Positions 11,858 through 21,252 are shown, counted from the stretch's first letter. The stretch: 64,000 nucleotides of DNA from Manihot esculenta (GCF_001659605.2 NC_035176.2:18989122-19053121); one strand, 5' to 3'. A program made the numbers and translations. The notes: generated from the letters alone by a model not told the origin.

Positions 11858-12083
11858 CTCTAACCTAATTCCTAATCCTAATCTCTAATCCCTAATATCT
11901 AATTAATCCCTAATCCCTAATAAAATTAACCCTAATTCCTAATTCCTAATTTATAATCTCTAACCCTAATTCCTAATTAATCCCTAATTCATAATAAAAT
12001 TAACCCTAATCTCTAATTCCTAATCCCGAATCCCTGATCCCTAATTCATAATCCCTAACCCTAATCCCTAATTTTAATCTCTA
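11858..12083. repeat. Degenerate CCCTAAT-rich simple repeat
   Basis: About 225 bp of irregular CCCTAAT/CCTAATT words (TAATCCCTAATCCCTAAT). It looks like telomere repeat (CCCTAAA) but the unit has T in the last position and the spacing is irregular. It separates the two copies of the 904-bp duplication. Confidence 0.6.
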
Positions 12084-12086
12084 AAA

Positions 12087-12735
12087 CAGCGATCAATCAA
12101 CGACCATTTTATTTTTAAAATTTTAATTTAATTTTTAATTAAATTTTATTTTATTTAAAATTTTAAATTAAGTAATTTCAATTCGGTATATAAAACGACG
12201 TCGTTTTGACAATTTAAGGGATGCTCTAATCTAGGGATGTAAACGGGTAGGGTACCCGTGAAAATTAAACTACCCGAACCCGAACCCGATTTATATTAGT
12301 AATATCTGAACCCGTTTCGAACCCGATTAAAAATTAATTTAAACTATCCGAATCCGTCCCAAACCCGATTATTATTATTCGAATAAAACCCGAACCCGTT
12401 TAATCTTATATATTTTAATTAATAATTTATATAAAAAATATTTTTCATCAATAATTTTCATTTAAAAAATATAATATTTCTAAAGAATATTTAAATTTAA
12501 ATTTTTAAATAAAAATATATAAAAAAAATGTATAAATATTATTATAAAATATATTTTTTTATATTAGATTAATTATTTATATAAATGAATTCGGGTAGTG
12601 GGTACCCTGTACATAAAACCCGAATCCGATCCGAACCCGCAACGGGTATTATTTTTAAAACCCAAACCCAATTATAACTACCCAAATCCGTCCTATTAGA
12701 GTTCGGTCGGATCGGATACCCGAAAATACCCAATT
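12087..12735. repeat. Second, truncated copy of the segment bearing the hAT-like element
   Basis: The sequence from about 11183 to 11831 is repeated here at a constant offset of 904 bp. It includes the left flank (AGCGACCATTTTATTTTTAA, TATAAAACGACRTCGTTTTG) and the TAGGGATGTAAACGGG terminus at 12232, but stops before the right TIR. Because flanking CACTA sequence is copied too, this is a segmental duplication, not a second insertion. Confidence 0.8.
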
Positions 12736-12905
12736 TTAAATTCGATTTTCGATTAGACCGAACCGAACCGAAATCACCTATATTATGTCGTTTTGAAATT
12801 CAAAATCACCTATACTATGATTTCGGTTCGATTCGATTTTAAATTCAAAATTTTCAATTAGACCGAACCGAACCGAAATCACCTGTACTATGTCGTTTTA
12901 AAATG
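12736..12905. repeat. Short internal repeat of CGAACCGAACCGAAATCACCT blocks
   Basis: The block GACCGAACCGAACCGAAATC occurs twice, with an inverted GATTTCGGTTCGATTCGATT between, and TATGTCGTTTT follows both. Non-coding; origin unknown, perhaps a further MITE remnant. Confidence 0.5.
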
Positions 12906-13214
12906 TACCCTTATTTGCCCTAAATCTAAAAGTGGTGCCACTGAGTAGAGACGCTAATCTCCATTCCACGCCGCCTCACGTCACGCATATCAGTCTCCAC
13001 TGAGTAGAGACGCTAATCGGCGTCGGTCGTCGCTCTCCACGCAATCGTCGGTCGTCGCTCTCCAGTCCATCGGCTCTCCGCACCGTCAGCAACTTGGTTG
13101 TCCTCAGCCCTCAGTCTTCCTCAGCCCTCAGTCTTCCTCGGTTCTCAGTCCTCATCAACAACTGTAAAAGGTATGTTAATGTTCTTTAATTTATTTGGCT
13201 TCTTTGGATAACAG
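12906..13214 (+). other. CACTA filler upstream of the NRAMP fragment, with short direct repeats
   Basis: No gene recognised. It contains a 22-bp direct repeat (CCACTGAGTAGAGACGCTAATC at 12938 and 12997), doubled TCGTCGGTCGTCGCTCTCCA blocks and CCTCAGCCCTCAGTCTT repeats. Its higher GC than the flanks would suit a captured promoter or 5' UTR of the NRAMP gene, but that is only inference. Confidence 0.4.
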
Positions 13215-14163
13215 TGTTGGTTTCTTTGGCTTATCTTGATCCTGGAAACCGTAAGCTCTCTCTCTCTCTTCTCTGTATGTTTTGAACGTGCGAATATCAA
13301 TAGTACTGACCCAGAAACTTTGGCATCTGCACAGTGGAGACTGATATGCAAGCTGGAGCAAACCATGGTTATGAGGTAAAACAAACAAACACACATACAT
13401 ATGTATGTATGTATGTATGTATGTATTATCCTCTTTGATTTGAGCGATCATCCTGGCAGTTTTGTCCTCAATTTGAGAAACTGATCTCATGTATGTCAAT
13501 TGACTTGTAATTTTTATAAATTCCAACTTCTATGGATCATAGTCATCGGCTTGGTTTTTGCTCTGATAATTCAGTCACTTGCTGCAAATCTTGGTGTAAG
13601 CACAGGTAAGAAGTCATACATACATACATGATACGAACATACATACATCGCTCTTATTAAGATGGGATTGATATCAGAAAAACATCTGGCTGAGTTGTGC
13701 AAGGTGGAGTACCCAAAATATGTGAAGCTTTGTTTATGGTTACTGGCTGAGGTTGCTGTCATAGCTGCAGATATACCAGAAGGTATTGATTTTTCTCATT
13801 ATTTCTTTGTTATTATTCTTTTTATAAAGGAAAATAAAAATTAAATATATTTTGAATTTAATTAATTTCTCTTTTTTTTTCTAGTAATTGGAACAGCTTT
13901 TGCACTAAATATACTGTTTCATATCTCACTATGGATTGGAGTTCTATTGACTGGTTTTAGCACTCTCTTGCTAATTGGCCTGCAGAAATATGGGGTATTT
14001 TTATATTTTTTAATTATATTTCTTTTTAATTCATAATTCATTCATATAATTATATATCGTGGATTAGCAAGTTTATTAATAGTAACATCCTAGTTATAAT
14101 TATTAAATAAATTAAATAATATATAATTTCAAAATTTCATTGTATAGGTTAGAAAACTAGAAA
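13215..14163 (+). pseudogene. Captured NRAMP metal-transporter fragment (about five exons) inside the CACTA
   Basis: The exons join in phase to give the conserved NRAMP core. Exon 1 13215-13250 (LVSLAYLDPGN, donor GTAAGC); exon 2 13335-13375 (ETDMQAGANHGYE); exon 3 13527-13605 ([17 protein letters not shown], donor GTAAGA); exon 4 13678-13782 ([14 protein letters not shown], then VIAADIPE); exon 5 13885-13994 ([18 protein letters not shown]); exon 6 starts at 14148 (VRKLE) and breaks off by 14163. DPGN and the following TM helices form the metal-binding core of NRAMP divalent-metal transporters. No start codon, no C-terminus, and the acceptor before exon 3 reads AA, not AG. Introns are kept, so capture was at DNA level, not from mRNA. 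Not a working transporter. Confidence 0.85.
13381..13428. repeat. ACAT/ATGT microsatellite
   Basis: ACATACATATGTATGTATGT... in the intron after NRAMP exon 2; a related ACATACATACAT tract lies at about 13614-13650. Confidence 0.8.
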
Positions 14164-14757
14164 TAATATATAATTTTATGTCTCTTATCCTTATTCTCTT
14201 TAAAACATATATGTTAATGTTCTTTACTTTCATCATTCCTCTAATCCAAAAGCTGAGTTTTCTATTGATATAAACATAGGTCTTAGTTTAGTTCATCCCT
14301 TTCCCCATGTGTTTGCTGTCTAACATAAGAAAATGAATCTTTTTTATTTCATGTTAGCCTCATCTAGGGTTTGTCATGTATTGAGGAGGCACTTCTGTAT
14401 AAATTATTTCAATTGCAAAAAGGAATTTCTTTCTATCCAATTCACTACGGATTCTGAAAAATTAGTGAAGGGTTGCCAAGGGTTCATGCATTAGTCACAG
14501 TCAAAGAATATATGGGCAAAATTTAACATCTTTCACTGTTTCAATACTTCATGCTGTCATATTTTGGATGTCTGATAGGGGAAAAATTTCCATGAAAATG
14601 GCTGTTATTGAATCGTCTAAATTGGGGTTAATCTCTGACTAACTCTCACATGTATGTTGTTGATCTTAAAATGGGAATCCTCTTGGCTGTTAACTTCTTG
14701 TTTTAGACTCACATACATATATTGCTGGTCTTGAACGAGAATCTTCTTGGTTGTTAG
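14164..14757 (+). other. CACTA filler between NRAMP and Nudix fragments
   Basis: AT-rich, no gene recognised. A stretch of roughly 85 bp ending in the acceptor of the Nudix exon (CACATACATATATTGCTGGTC...TTCTTGG) is imperfectly duplicated just upstream (CACATGTATGTTGTTGATC...CTCTTGG), probably Nudix intron sequence. Confidence 0.4.
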
Positions 14758-15064
14758 GTGCTTGTTATCCAGGAAAAGAGTGGCAGATTTCGAGGAACAG
14801 GGGTGTGGAAAATTCCCACTGGAGTTGTTGATGAGGTACATGCCTATTGCCTACAGTGAGGAGTTATTCAATGTTTGACTAATCATTTCACTTCATTAGT
14901 TGTTTATATGAGCTCTTCAACATATAGGGTGAGGATATCTTCAAGGCAGCTATGAGAGAAGTAAAAGAAGAGACAGGAGTAAGTGATAAATTATTATAGA
15001 CCGATAGATGAATCCATAGTTCTAAAGACCACATGTTTCTGTTGCTCAGATTGACACAGAGTTT
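14758..15064 (+). pseudogene. Captured Nudix hydrolase fragment (three exon pieces) inside the CACTA
   Basis: Exon a 14758-14835 encodes VLVIQEKSGRFRGTGVW...PTGVVDE; exon b 14928-14978 encodes GEDIFKAAMREVKEETG; exon c starts at 15050 with IDTEF and loses similarity by 15064. Together a and b form a full Nudix box (GX5EX7REUXEEXGU), and the surrounding wording matches the plant NUDT2/6/7/10-type family of nucleoside-diphosphate-derivative hydrolases. Introns with GT/AG ends are kept (GTACAT, GTAAGT donors). It lacks both termini, so no active enzyme is expected, though it lies in the same orientation as the NRAMP and transposase remnants and could be in one transcript. Confidence 0.85.
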
Positions 15065-15169
15065 CACCAAACAATATAGACGGCATGCTAAGACAAAATC
15101 TAACACAGCTAAGAAAAGAGACTTTATACTTGTTACTAAAAATCTCCTTAATTCCTTTCAAATTCTTTT

Positions 15170-15207
15170 GATGCGGTCATGCTTTCTGGAGAAACTGCCC
15201 ATGGAAA
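15170..15207 (+). pseudogene. Short pyruvate kinase exon fragment inside the CACTA
   Basis: Encodes DAVMLSGETAHGK, a hallmark of pyruvate kinases (the AHGK form is typical of plastid isozymes), followed by a possible donor GTAAATG. Only about 13 residues are recognisable; the flanks do not extend the match. The motif is specific enough to report, but the fragment is short. Confidence 0.6.
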
Positions 15208-15208
15208 G

Positions 15209-15524
15209 TAAATGAACTGTGAACTTGGCTCATTCACTAATCAATGATCAATAGCTTTCTTATTTATTTTTTACGGTACTTGGGTGGACTTATAGCATAA
15301 ACTGTTCATTTGTCTTCAGGATATGGGGCATCTTCTGGCAAGGTAAATATATTCTATGAGATCAATTATCTATATTTTTTAAATTAAAATCTTGAATAGC
15401 TACCTTTTTTCTCTAAAAAAAAAAAAAATTTGTCTCAATAATTTATGCCTACATATTCATTTGTCTTCACCTACAATGCTAATTTTACATGCCTGATCAG
15501 TTGTTATTTGTGGAATTTTAATAG
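15209..15524 (+). other. CACTA interior between pyruvate kinase piece and transposase remnant
   Basis: AT-rich with poly-A/T tracts. It includes one possible small exon (CTTCAG, then GATATGGGGCATCTTCTGGCA, then a GTAAAT donor at about 15344) that could belong to the transposase gene; otherwise nothing recognisable. Confidence 0.35.
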
Positions 15525-15974
15525 CCCTCTGAGTTAAACACATACTCTGACATAGAGGCTGTGTACAATTGTTTGATGAATGAATATGAAGTTAAGGAAG
15601 AGGATTTGATCTTGTATGGCCAATCTATTAATGAGGATCAATTGTTCATTACTGCAGCAGGAGGATGGCAAGGAAGTTGAGTTTATGGTTTAGGTAGTGC
15701 TGCCTCTTCTGCCTTCTCTCAAACAGGAACTGGGGGAACATCAACAAATGTTCCATCATCCCAATCACCAGAATGGAAGAAGGAAATTGAAGCAAAGTTT
15801 GAAGAGAAGTATAATAGTTTGCAGAAACTTGTAGAAGACCAAAATCAGCTGATAGCTAAAATGCGTGATGAACTACAGACAGCGAAGATGGGACATCAGT
15901 CTTCCTCATTGATGCCATCATCGTCTGATATTCCTCCAGCTCATAGATCCCTTGGTGATTCACATATGGATTAG
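15525..15974 (+). pseudogene. CACTA transposase 3' remnant (Ptta/En-Spm type)
   Basis: A 150-codon frame ending in TAG at 15972-15974. It encodes PSELNTYSDIEAVYN..., then GGWQGS-stop-VYGLGSAAS..., then a C-terminal charged coiled-coil-like segment (PEWKKEIEAKFEEKYNSL, LQTAKMG). The GG...VYGLGS motif followed by a helical tail is characteristic of the C-terminus of plant Ptta/En/Spm transposases. The TGA at 15678-15680 falls where relatives have an Arg/Lys codon before VYGLGS. No N-terminal transposase domain is present, so this is a relic. Confidence 0.65.
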
Positions 15975-16246
15975 CATAATGTCATTTCTCACGTACTTAA
16001 ATAATATATTTTATGATATGAATTTGATACTATTTGGATCCATTATATATTTTGAGATATTTTAAGTTTCTTAGTGTTGAACTATAGTAATGTTTTGAAC
16101 TTTTAGATTGCAGAATTATGAAATGAAGTTTATGCGTATATATTGTTTTTGATGGTTTATGTATTGGAATGTGTGTGTAAATATTGATATTATAGCAGAT
16201 TTATGAATTTATTGAAAAAATGATATGAATCAGATTTAAATGCATT
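15975..16246 (+). other. CACTA 3' non-coding segment
   Basis: AT-rich, no ORF; probably the 3' UTR and flank of the transposase gene before the subterminal repeats begin. Confidence 0.4.
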
Positions 16247-16967
16247 TATTAGTGACTAATCAGCCACAAAAATAAATTAAATAATAAATATTTTTTTAAT
16301 TTTACTATTAATTTGCGATGAAATAGCGACTAATTGCTCTTCTCTAATGCGATCAAATAGCGACTAATTGCTCTTCTCTAATGCGATCAAATAGCGACTA
16401 ATTGCTCTTCTCTAATGCGATCAAATAGCGACTAAATAGCGACCAAGTTAGCGACAAAAACAGCGACCATTTCCCGATCAAAATTTAACGATCAATTTAC
16501 TTCCACATAGCGACCAAATGCTCTTCCCTGAGGTGATCAAATAACAACGAAACATCGACCAAATTAGCGATCAAAACAGCGACCATTTAGCGACCAAAAT
16601 TTAATGACCAATTTACTTCCACATAGCGACCAAATGCTCTTCCCTGAGGCGATCAAATAACAACGAAATAGCGACCAAAACAGCGACCATTTAGCGACCA
16701 AAATTTAGCGACCATTTAGCGACCAAACAGCGACTAATATTTCTAATACCTAATTTGCCATGACACCAAATTAGCGACCAAAAAATGGTCGCTGATTGGT
16801 CGCTATTTTAGCGACCAATTTCCAGATTGTCGCCAAAAATTTAGCGACTGGCCAAACACCGACCATTTCATTTTGGTCGCTAAATGGTCGCTATTTCATA
16901 ATAGCGACCAAATTCTGCCTTTTAGCGACCAAAATTTTGGTCGCTAATTCACTGTTTTTTTGTAGTG
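16247..16967. repeat. Right subterminal repeat region of the CACTA
   Basis: Dense AGCGACCA/TAGCGACTAA units. It includes a 34-bp tandem repeat (three full copies from about 16323 to 16432, starts of AGCGACTAATTG at 16325, 16359, 16393) and a longer duplication around TTTACTTCCACATAGCGACC (about 16495 and 16610). Typical of CACTA transposase-binding regions. Confidence 0.88.
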
Positions 16968-16970
16968 GCC

Positions 16971-17745
16971 TGGGGTCTTAATCCCTGAAGACTGGGTCAC
17001 TGACTGCTTCACTGACCCCTCAACTATAGCACTCGCTTCCATCCTTCGAGCCATATCCACCACAGTGTGGAAACTTTCTCTCTCAGCTGACTGAACCAAC
17101 GAGGAGTACCTGGAATGCAGCTTCATAACATATTTCTTGGCTTTCTTCGTATCTGTATCTAGAGCTTGCCCTGAAAAAGGCAATAGCTCTAAGAATTTAT
17201 CCGTGAACTCCTCTACACCCATGTGCTCTGACTGCCTCAGTTGCTCAAACTCAATCATCTTCAGTTCTCTAGAACTGTCTGGAAAATCCCATCCAGCGAA
17301 CTCATTCGCAAATTCTTCCCATGTCATACCGTCTAGTCTCGGGTCAACATAACACTTGAACCATTCCCGTGCCTTCTTGCACTTTAAAGTGAACCCTGCC
17401 ATCTGAATGGCCCTGCTGTCACTTGCCCCTAGCTCATCAGTTATGGTCTTCACCACTCTCAGATACTCAAAGGGGTCATCCCCTGACTTGTATTTGGGAG
17501 CATCTAGCTTGAGGTAATCTGTCATCTTTACCTTGCTCCCATCAGCTGAGCTAGGTCTAGGAGGTTGAGTAACTGGGGCTGCTGGTTCTGTAGGTGGTGG
17601 AGGTGGAGGTGTAGCATTCCCCGAAGTGGGGTTTGCCGGGTTTGGATAGAAGGGTGAGGGTGGATAAGTTGGGTGCTGTGTGTAAGGTGGATAGAAAGGT
17701 GGATAAGGCATGTAGGTAGGGTAGGGGTTAAAGCTGGAGTAATCC
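16971..17745 (-). CDS. Element A gag, middle block
   Basis: The frame is open between the CACTA (right side GCC, 16968-16970) and the solo LTR (TSD 17741-17745). It encodes the proline/tyrosine-rich gag linker (PYPPFYPPY), the gag core ([22 protein letters not shown], then [22 protein letters not shown]) and the lead-in to the zinc-knuckle block. With the 20630-20988 and 7000-10860 blocks, counting each TSD once, the total is 4,995 nt, a multiple of three, so only the insertions interrupt the frame. Confidence 0.9.
17741..17745. repeat. 5-bp TSD (AATCC) of the solo LTR, left
   Basis: AATCC before TGTAACGACCC at 17746, repeated at 20625-20629 after GGCTGTTACA. Confidence 0.92.
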
Positions 17746-19614
17746 TGTAACGACCCGAAAATCGGACCGCTACCGGCGCTAGGATCCGGGTCGACTTAAG
17801 GCCGCCGGGACCCGTAGCAAGCCTGATATAAAACCTGTGAACCTGTATAATCCCATACATGATCAACAACATGCATAAAAATTAAAACTTTTCTTTTCAT
17901 AAACATAAACCAAACTCAACCTGTGCATAAATATAAACATAACTTTGATCCCTCTGTGGGATCTCATCTGTGCCCTCAAAGGGTAATATAACCTGTGTTG
18001 AGCTGGTTTACATAAACATCATATGAATCTCTAAGATCATGTATAAAAGGGATACAACAATCTATGGTCAAGCACACACACTAACATCCATAAAACTCAT
18101 TTCATAACTATACTGTACTTTTACATTACAATTTGATCATGTCCATTGCTAGCTATTACATAAGCATGACTTCTTTACTCTATCCGAACTCCCGCACTAT
18201 ACTGCACCTGCAAGCCTGGGGGTAAAGGGAGAGGGGTGAGCTAAAAGCCCAGTGAGTAGAGCTAGTAAAACACGTTAACACTATGCTCTATGAAATGCAT
18301 CATAACACAAACAATCCACGTAAGGGTTGGGTGAACTCGTCACCAATTAGTCCAAGTTAACTCTGTGCCAGGCCTGTAGAATGGGGTCCTGGTCTTTCCT
18401 GTCAGAATATACATTACTTACCATTTTCCCAGGGCCTCCTCTGGCTCCTGGTCTTCAAGTCCCATAACCGTGCCTTACTCTGTGCCAGGCCTGTAGACTG
18501 GGGCCTGGTCTTTCTTACTCTGTGCCAGGCCGTAGCATGGGGTCCTGGTCTTCCTGTCTTGGACTAATTGGGTCATCCAACATTCACCCACATCAACAAC
18601 AATTTATGCAATGCGGCATATTCGTGAAAACTAATGCAATCATCCTATTGCATAATCATGATGCATGAAACATGATAAAACATTTAATTTAAAAGATTGA
18701 GTTTAGTTCCACTCACCTCTGGCTGACTCTGACAACACCGCAGCTGAACTCACTGCTGGGGTCCTCGGTTCCTCGGGTCCGAACCTACACAGGTGGACTC
18801 AAATGAGGGACCAAACATACTTGAACACAACTCTAAACTACTCCCCAAAAACCCCCTAAAACATCCTGAAAATATCACAGAAAATATGCATGAAATGGCT
18901 GAACAGGGCACTTTCGGCGGCACCTTCGGCGGCCGAAAGTCCTGGACAGAGACGAAACTCAGCTAGGTTCGGCGGCACCTTCGGCGGCCGAAAGTGCCAG
19001 ACAGAGACGAAAGTCTCTTTTCGGGGGCAACTTCGGCAGCCGAAAGGCCTGCCTCCCCAGCCATGTTCGGCGGCCGAAAGTACCTTCGGCTGCCGAACCT
19101 GGTTTCTGCCAAAGGGCAGAAACTTGGCTCCCTTAACACATTTCGCCTCCAAACCTTCCAAACATGCATATTTCTCAACCAAAACAAGCATACAAGTTCC
19201 TAGGGGCCTCAAACATCCATATACCCCATCTACAACACTTCAATCACACACAAACAAGCTACATTGTTCAAAACATCAATATATATCCATAACTCAACAT
19301 ATACCCTAACATGCATTTCTACCCATAGATCTTGCATAAAACTTATTTAGAACACATAAGGAGCTTAAGATCGGCTCTTACCTCTTGAAGATCGAGAGGG
19401 AGACGACCTAAACTTGGAGATCCATGAAAATGAGCTCCTGAGTTCCCAAAGCTCCAAAACTTGTTTCAAAAGCTTAAATCTTCAAAACCAAGTGAAACCA
19501 AGTGAAAATACTGAAAGATTTAGAGGAAGAACATTGAAAATGGGTGAGGGACGGCAGAAAGCTCACCTTGGCCGAAAATAGGGGAAAAAGCTCGCCCGTT
19601 TTCGGCTAAGGGAC

Positions 19615-19624
19615 CCTTTTATAG
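19615..19624 (-). promoter_or_regulatory. TATA box of the solo LTR
   Basis: Minus strand CTATAAAAGG in the same GGCCAGCCA context as in the LTRs of A and C. Confidence 0.6.
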
Positions 19625-19714
19625 TGGCTGGCCAGACCACGTTCGGGGGCCGAATGTGCCTCCGCATCCATGCAAATGTTCGGCGGCCGAACATGAGGTT
19701 CGGCGGCCGAACCC

Positions 19715-20008
19715 ACAACTGGTACTCACTCTCACCAGACTATTCCCTTAAAGTGGGAGGTCAAGGGTTCGAGCAGTGGGGGAGGCGACCTAATTCCCAG
19801 AGGAAGGAATTGGGCCAAATCCACTCGGGCTAGGGCGGGCCGTAATGGCTCCCCCGAGGGACAAATCCTGCCTGGAACCCGTGAGGGTGAATGGATGTTA
19901 AGAGCTGTTCATATGCCAGTGGAAAGCCTGAGGTGGCAAGAGGCCAGGCGAGGGATAGCCCTAGGTGTGAACGGTAACAGTGCCGGGGATCACGTCCGGG
20001 CTGTTACA
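19715..20008 (+). repeat. 294-bp module, copy 1 (plus orientation)
   Basis: Begins ACAACTGGTACTCACTCTC and ends GTCCGGGCTGTTACA. Differs from the other copies at about three positions, all transitions. On this strand a tRNA-like pattern is visible (ACAACTGGTA as a possible box A, GGTTCGAGC as a possible box B about 43 bases on), which could mean a SINE-type head. Confidence 0.8.
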
Positions 20009-20027
20009 TAAAAAGGCGCCTTTTTTA
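20009..20027. repeat. Palindromic junction between modules 1 and 2
   Basis: Tail-to-tail joint TAAAAAGGCGCCTTTTTTA, a nearly perfect palindrome centred on GGCGCC that extends into the module ends on both sides. Confidence 0.85.
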
Positions 20028-20321
20028 TGTAACAGCCCGGACGTGATCCCCGGCACTGTTACCGTTCACACCCAGGGCTATCCCTCGCCTGGCCTCTTGC
20101 CACCTCGGGCTTTCCACTGGCGTATGAACAGCTCTTAACATCCATTCACCCTCACGGGTTCCAGGCAGGATTTGTCCCTCGGGGGAGCCATTACGGCCCG
20201 CCCTAGCCCGAGTGGATTTGGCCCAATTCCTTCCTCTGGGAATTAGGTCGCCTCCCCCACTGCTCGAACCCTTGACCTCCCACTTTAAGGGAATAGTCTG
20301 GTGAGAGTGAGTACCAGTTGT
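20028..20321 (-). repeat. 294-bp module, copy 2 (inverted)
   Basis: Reverse complement of copy 3; no difference seen by eye. Ends ACCAGTTGT at 20321 and is separated from copy 3 by nine bases (TCCAATGGC). Confidence 0.85.
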
Positions 20322-20330
20322 TCCAATGGC

Positions 20331-20624
20331 ACAACTGGTACTCACTCTCACCAGACTATTCCCTTAAAGTGGGAGGTCAAGGGTTCGAGCAGTGGGGGAG
20401 GCGACCTAATTCCCAGAGGAAGGAATTGGGCCAAATCCACTCGGGCTAGGGCGGGCCGTAATGGCTCCCCCGAGGGACAAATCCTGCCTGGAACCCGTGA
20501 GGGTGAATGGATGTTAAGAGCTGTTCATACGCCAGTGGAAAGCCCGAGGTGGCAAGAGGCCAGGCGAGGGATAGCCCTGGGTGTGAACGGTAACAGTGCC
20601 GGGGATCACGTCCGGGCTGTTACA
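20331..20624 (+). repeat. 294-bp module, copy 3 (plus), forming the LTR terminus
   Basis: Same 294 bp as copies 1 and 2; its last bases (GTTACA) are the outer end of the insertion, next to the AATCC TSD. Confidence 0.85.
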
Positions 20625-20988
20625 AATCCGATGTACCTCCCATCGGATACCCTGAACCCTGTGGGAAGGGTGGATAGTGGGGTGGAAAACCATACCCCGA
20701 GGCCTGAACGCCTCCCTGAGTTTCCCCTGTCCCTTCTTCCTCCATGCTCACATCCAGGTTCCCATCCCTCCTCTGATCCTCTTCCATAACCTCCCTCACA
20801 TCTGAAGAACTTCCTCCTCTATCAGTCCCCCTTCTGCTAGCATCAAAAGACCTTCTAGGGTCCCTTGACACTCTTTCTCTGTTGGCTCTACAAGACATTG
20901 CCCTAGGCAATGTGGGAGGACGGGCGCTCGTGCCCTCATCCTCAGGTGGCACTCCAGTCAATCGTGCAGATCGACGAGTCCCTCTCAT
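20625..20988 (-). CDS. Element A gag, N-terminal block
   Basis: Starts at the ATG complementary to 20986-20988 ([19 protein letters not shown]), the same start as gag of B, C and D. It encodes the basic, Arg/Ser-rich N-terminus and an acidic stretch (EVMEEDQRRDGN), and runs open into the AATCC TSD, where the solo LTR interrupts. An in-frame ATG at 21021 would add about 11 residues, but the MRG start is the one shared by all relatives. Confidence 0.88.
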
Positions 20989-21237
20989 CCTATTTTCTGA
21001 AAAACAGTACACATCAAGCAAGCATTAGCATCATATAGTTCATGTGGGCACACATGAACCCTCATCACATAAACATATCATAGCATCAATGCACATGTAT
21101 ATAATCATGGCATTTCACATCATCATGTAAGACAGGACTCCACATCCTATCCTAGTGGACATGACCTTTCCTATTGTGCTTGACCTTCTATAACCTCTAT
21201 GAGCCCGACACTCTAGGTCCGATCCTATGAACCTAGG
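20989..21237 (-). other. Element A leader between PBS and gag
   Basis: About 250 bp without a coding signal, alike in the leaders of C and D (GGACTCCACATCCTATCCTA on the plus strand). Confidence 0.6.
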
Positions 21238-21249
21238 GCTCTGATACCA
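21238..21249 (-). promoter_or_regulatory. Element A primer-binding site (initiator tRNA-Met)
   Basis: Minus strand TGGTATCAGAGC, three bases from the LTR end. Confidence 0.88.
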
Positions 21250-21252
21250 TTC

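Larger units (their letters stand above)
10861..16967 (+). mobile_element. CACTA (En/Spm) transposon carrying host gene fragments
   Basis: Termini CACTACAAAAAAAC...GTTTTTTTGTAGTG form the TIR, with 3-bp TSD GCC. Subterminal regions are packed with AGCGACCAAA/TTTGGTCGCT units, the usual transposase-binding sites of this superfamily. At 6.1 kb it lacks a complete TNPD/TNPA pair: I see only a transposase-like 3' remnant with an in-frame stop (15525-15974), so it is non-autonomous. Its interior holds exon-intron fragments of an NRAMP transporter, a Nudix hydrolase and probably a pyruvate kinase, plus a hAT-like element. It sits in gag of element A. Confidence 0.95.
17746..20624 (-). mobile_element. 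Solo LTR (2,879 bp) of a related gypsy family, with inverted 294-bp modules
   Basis: Ends TGTAAC...GTTACA with a perfect AATCC TSD, and no internal domain, PBS or PPT, which fits a solo LTR. From 17746 to about 19710 it is homologous to the chromovirus LTRs: GTAACGACCC end, TCTGTGCCAGGCCTGTAGA minisatellite at 18366-18560, palindrome cluster at 18910-19100, TATA at 19615-19624. Beyond 19715 the usual U3 end is replaced by three 294-bp modules in +/-/+ order, and the terminus reads GTCCGGGCTGTTACA, not GCCGGGTATTACA. It is either a distinct LTR lineage or a chimera. Confidence 0.85.

Noticed and set aside
11858..12083. True interstitial telomere
   Set aside because: The unit is CCCTAAT, irregularly spaced, and not the plant CCCTAAA array.
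13215..14163. A functional NRAMP gene
   Set aside because: Only the N-terminal core exons are present, one acceptor is mutated, and the sequence breaks off just after VRKLE, inside a transposon.
20025..20789. 108-aa and 162-aa ORFs over the inverted 294-bp modules
   Set aside because: They are mirror translations of the inverted repeat, without any protein motif.
21238..21249. tRNA-like sequence at LTR ends
   Set aside because: Only a 12-base primer-binding match to initiator tRNA-Met; there is no tRNA gene.
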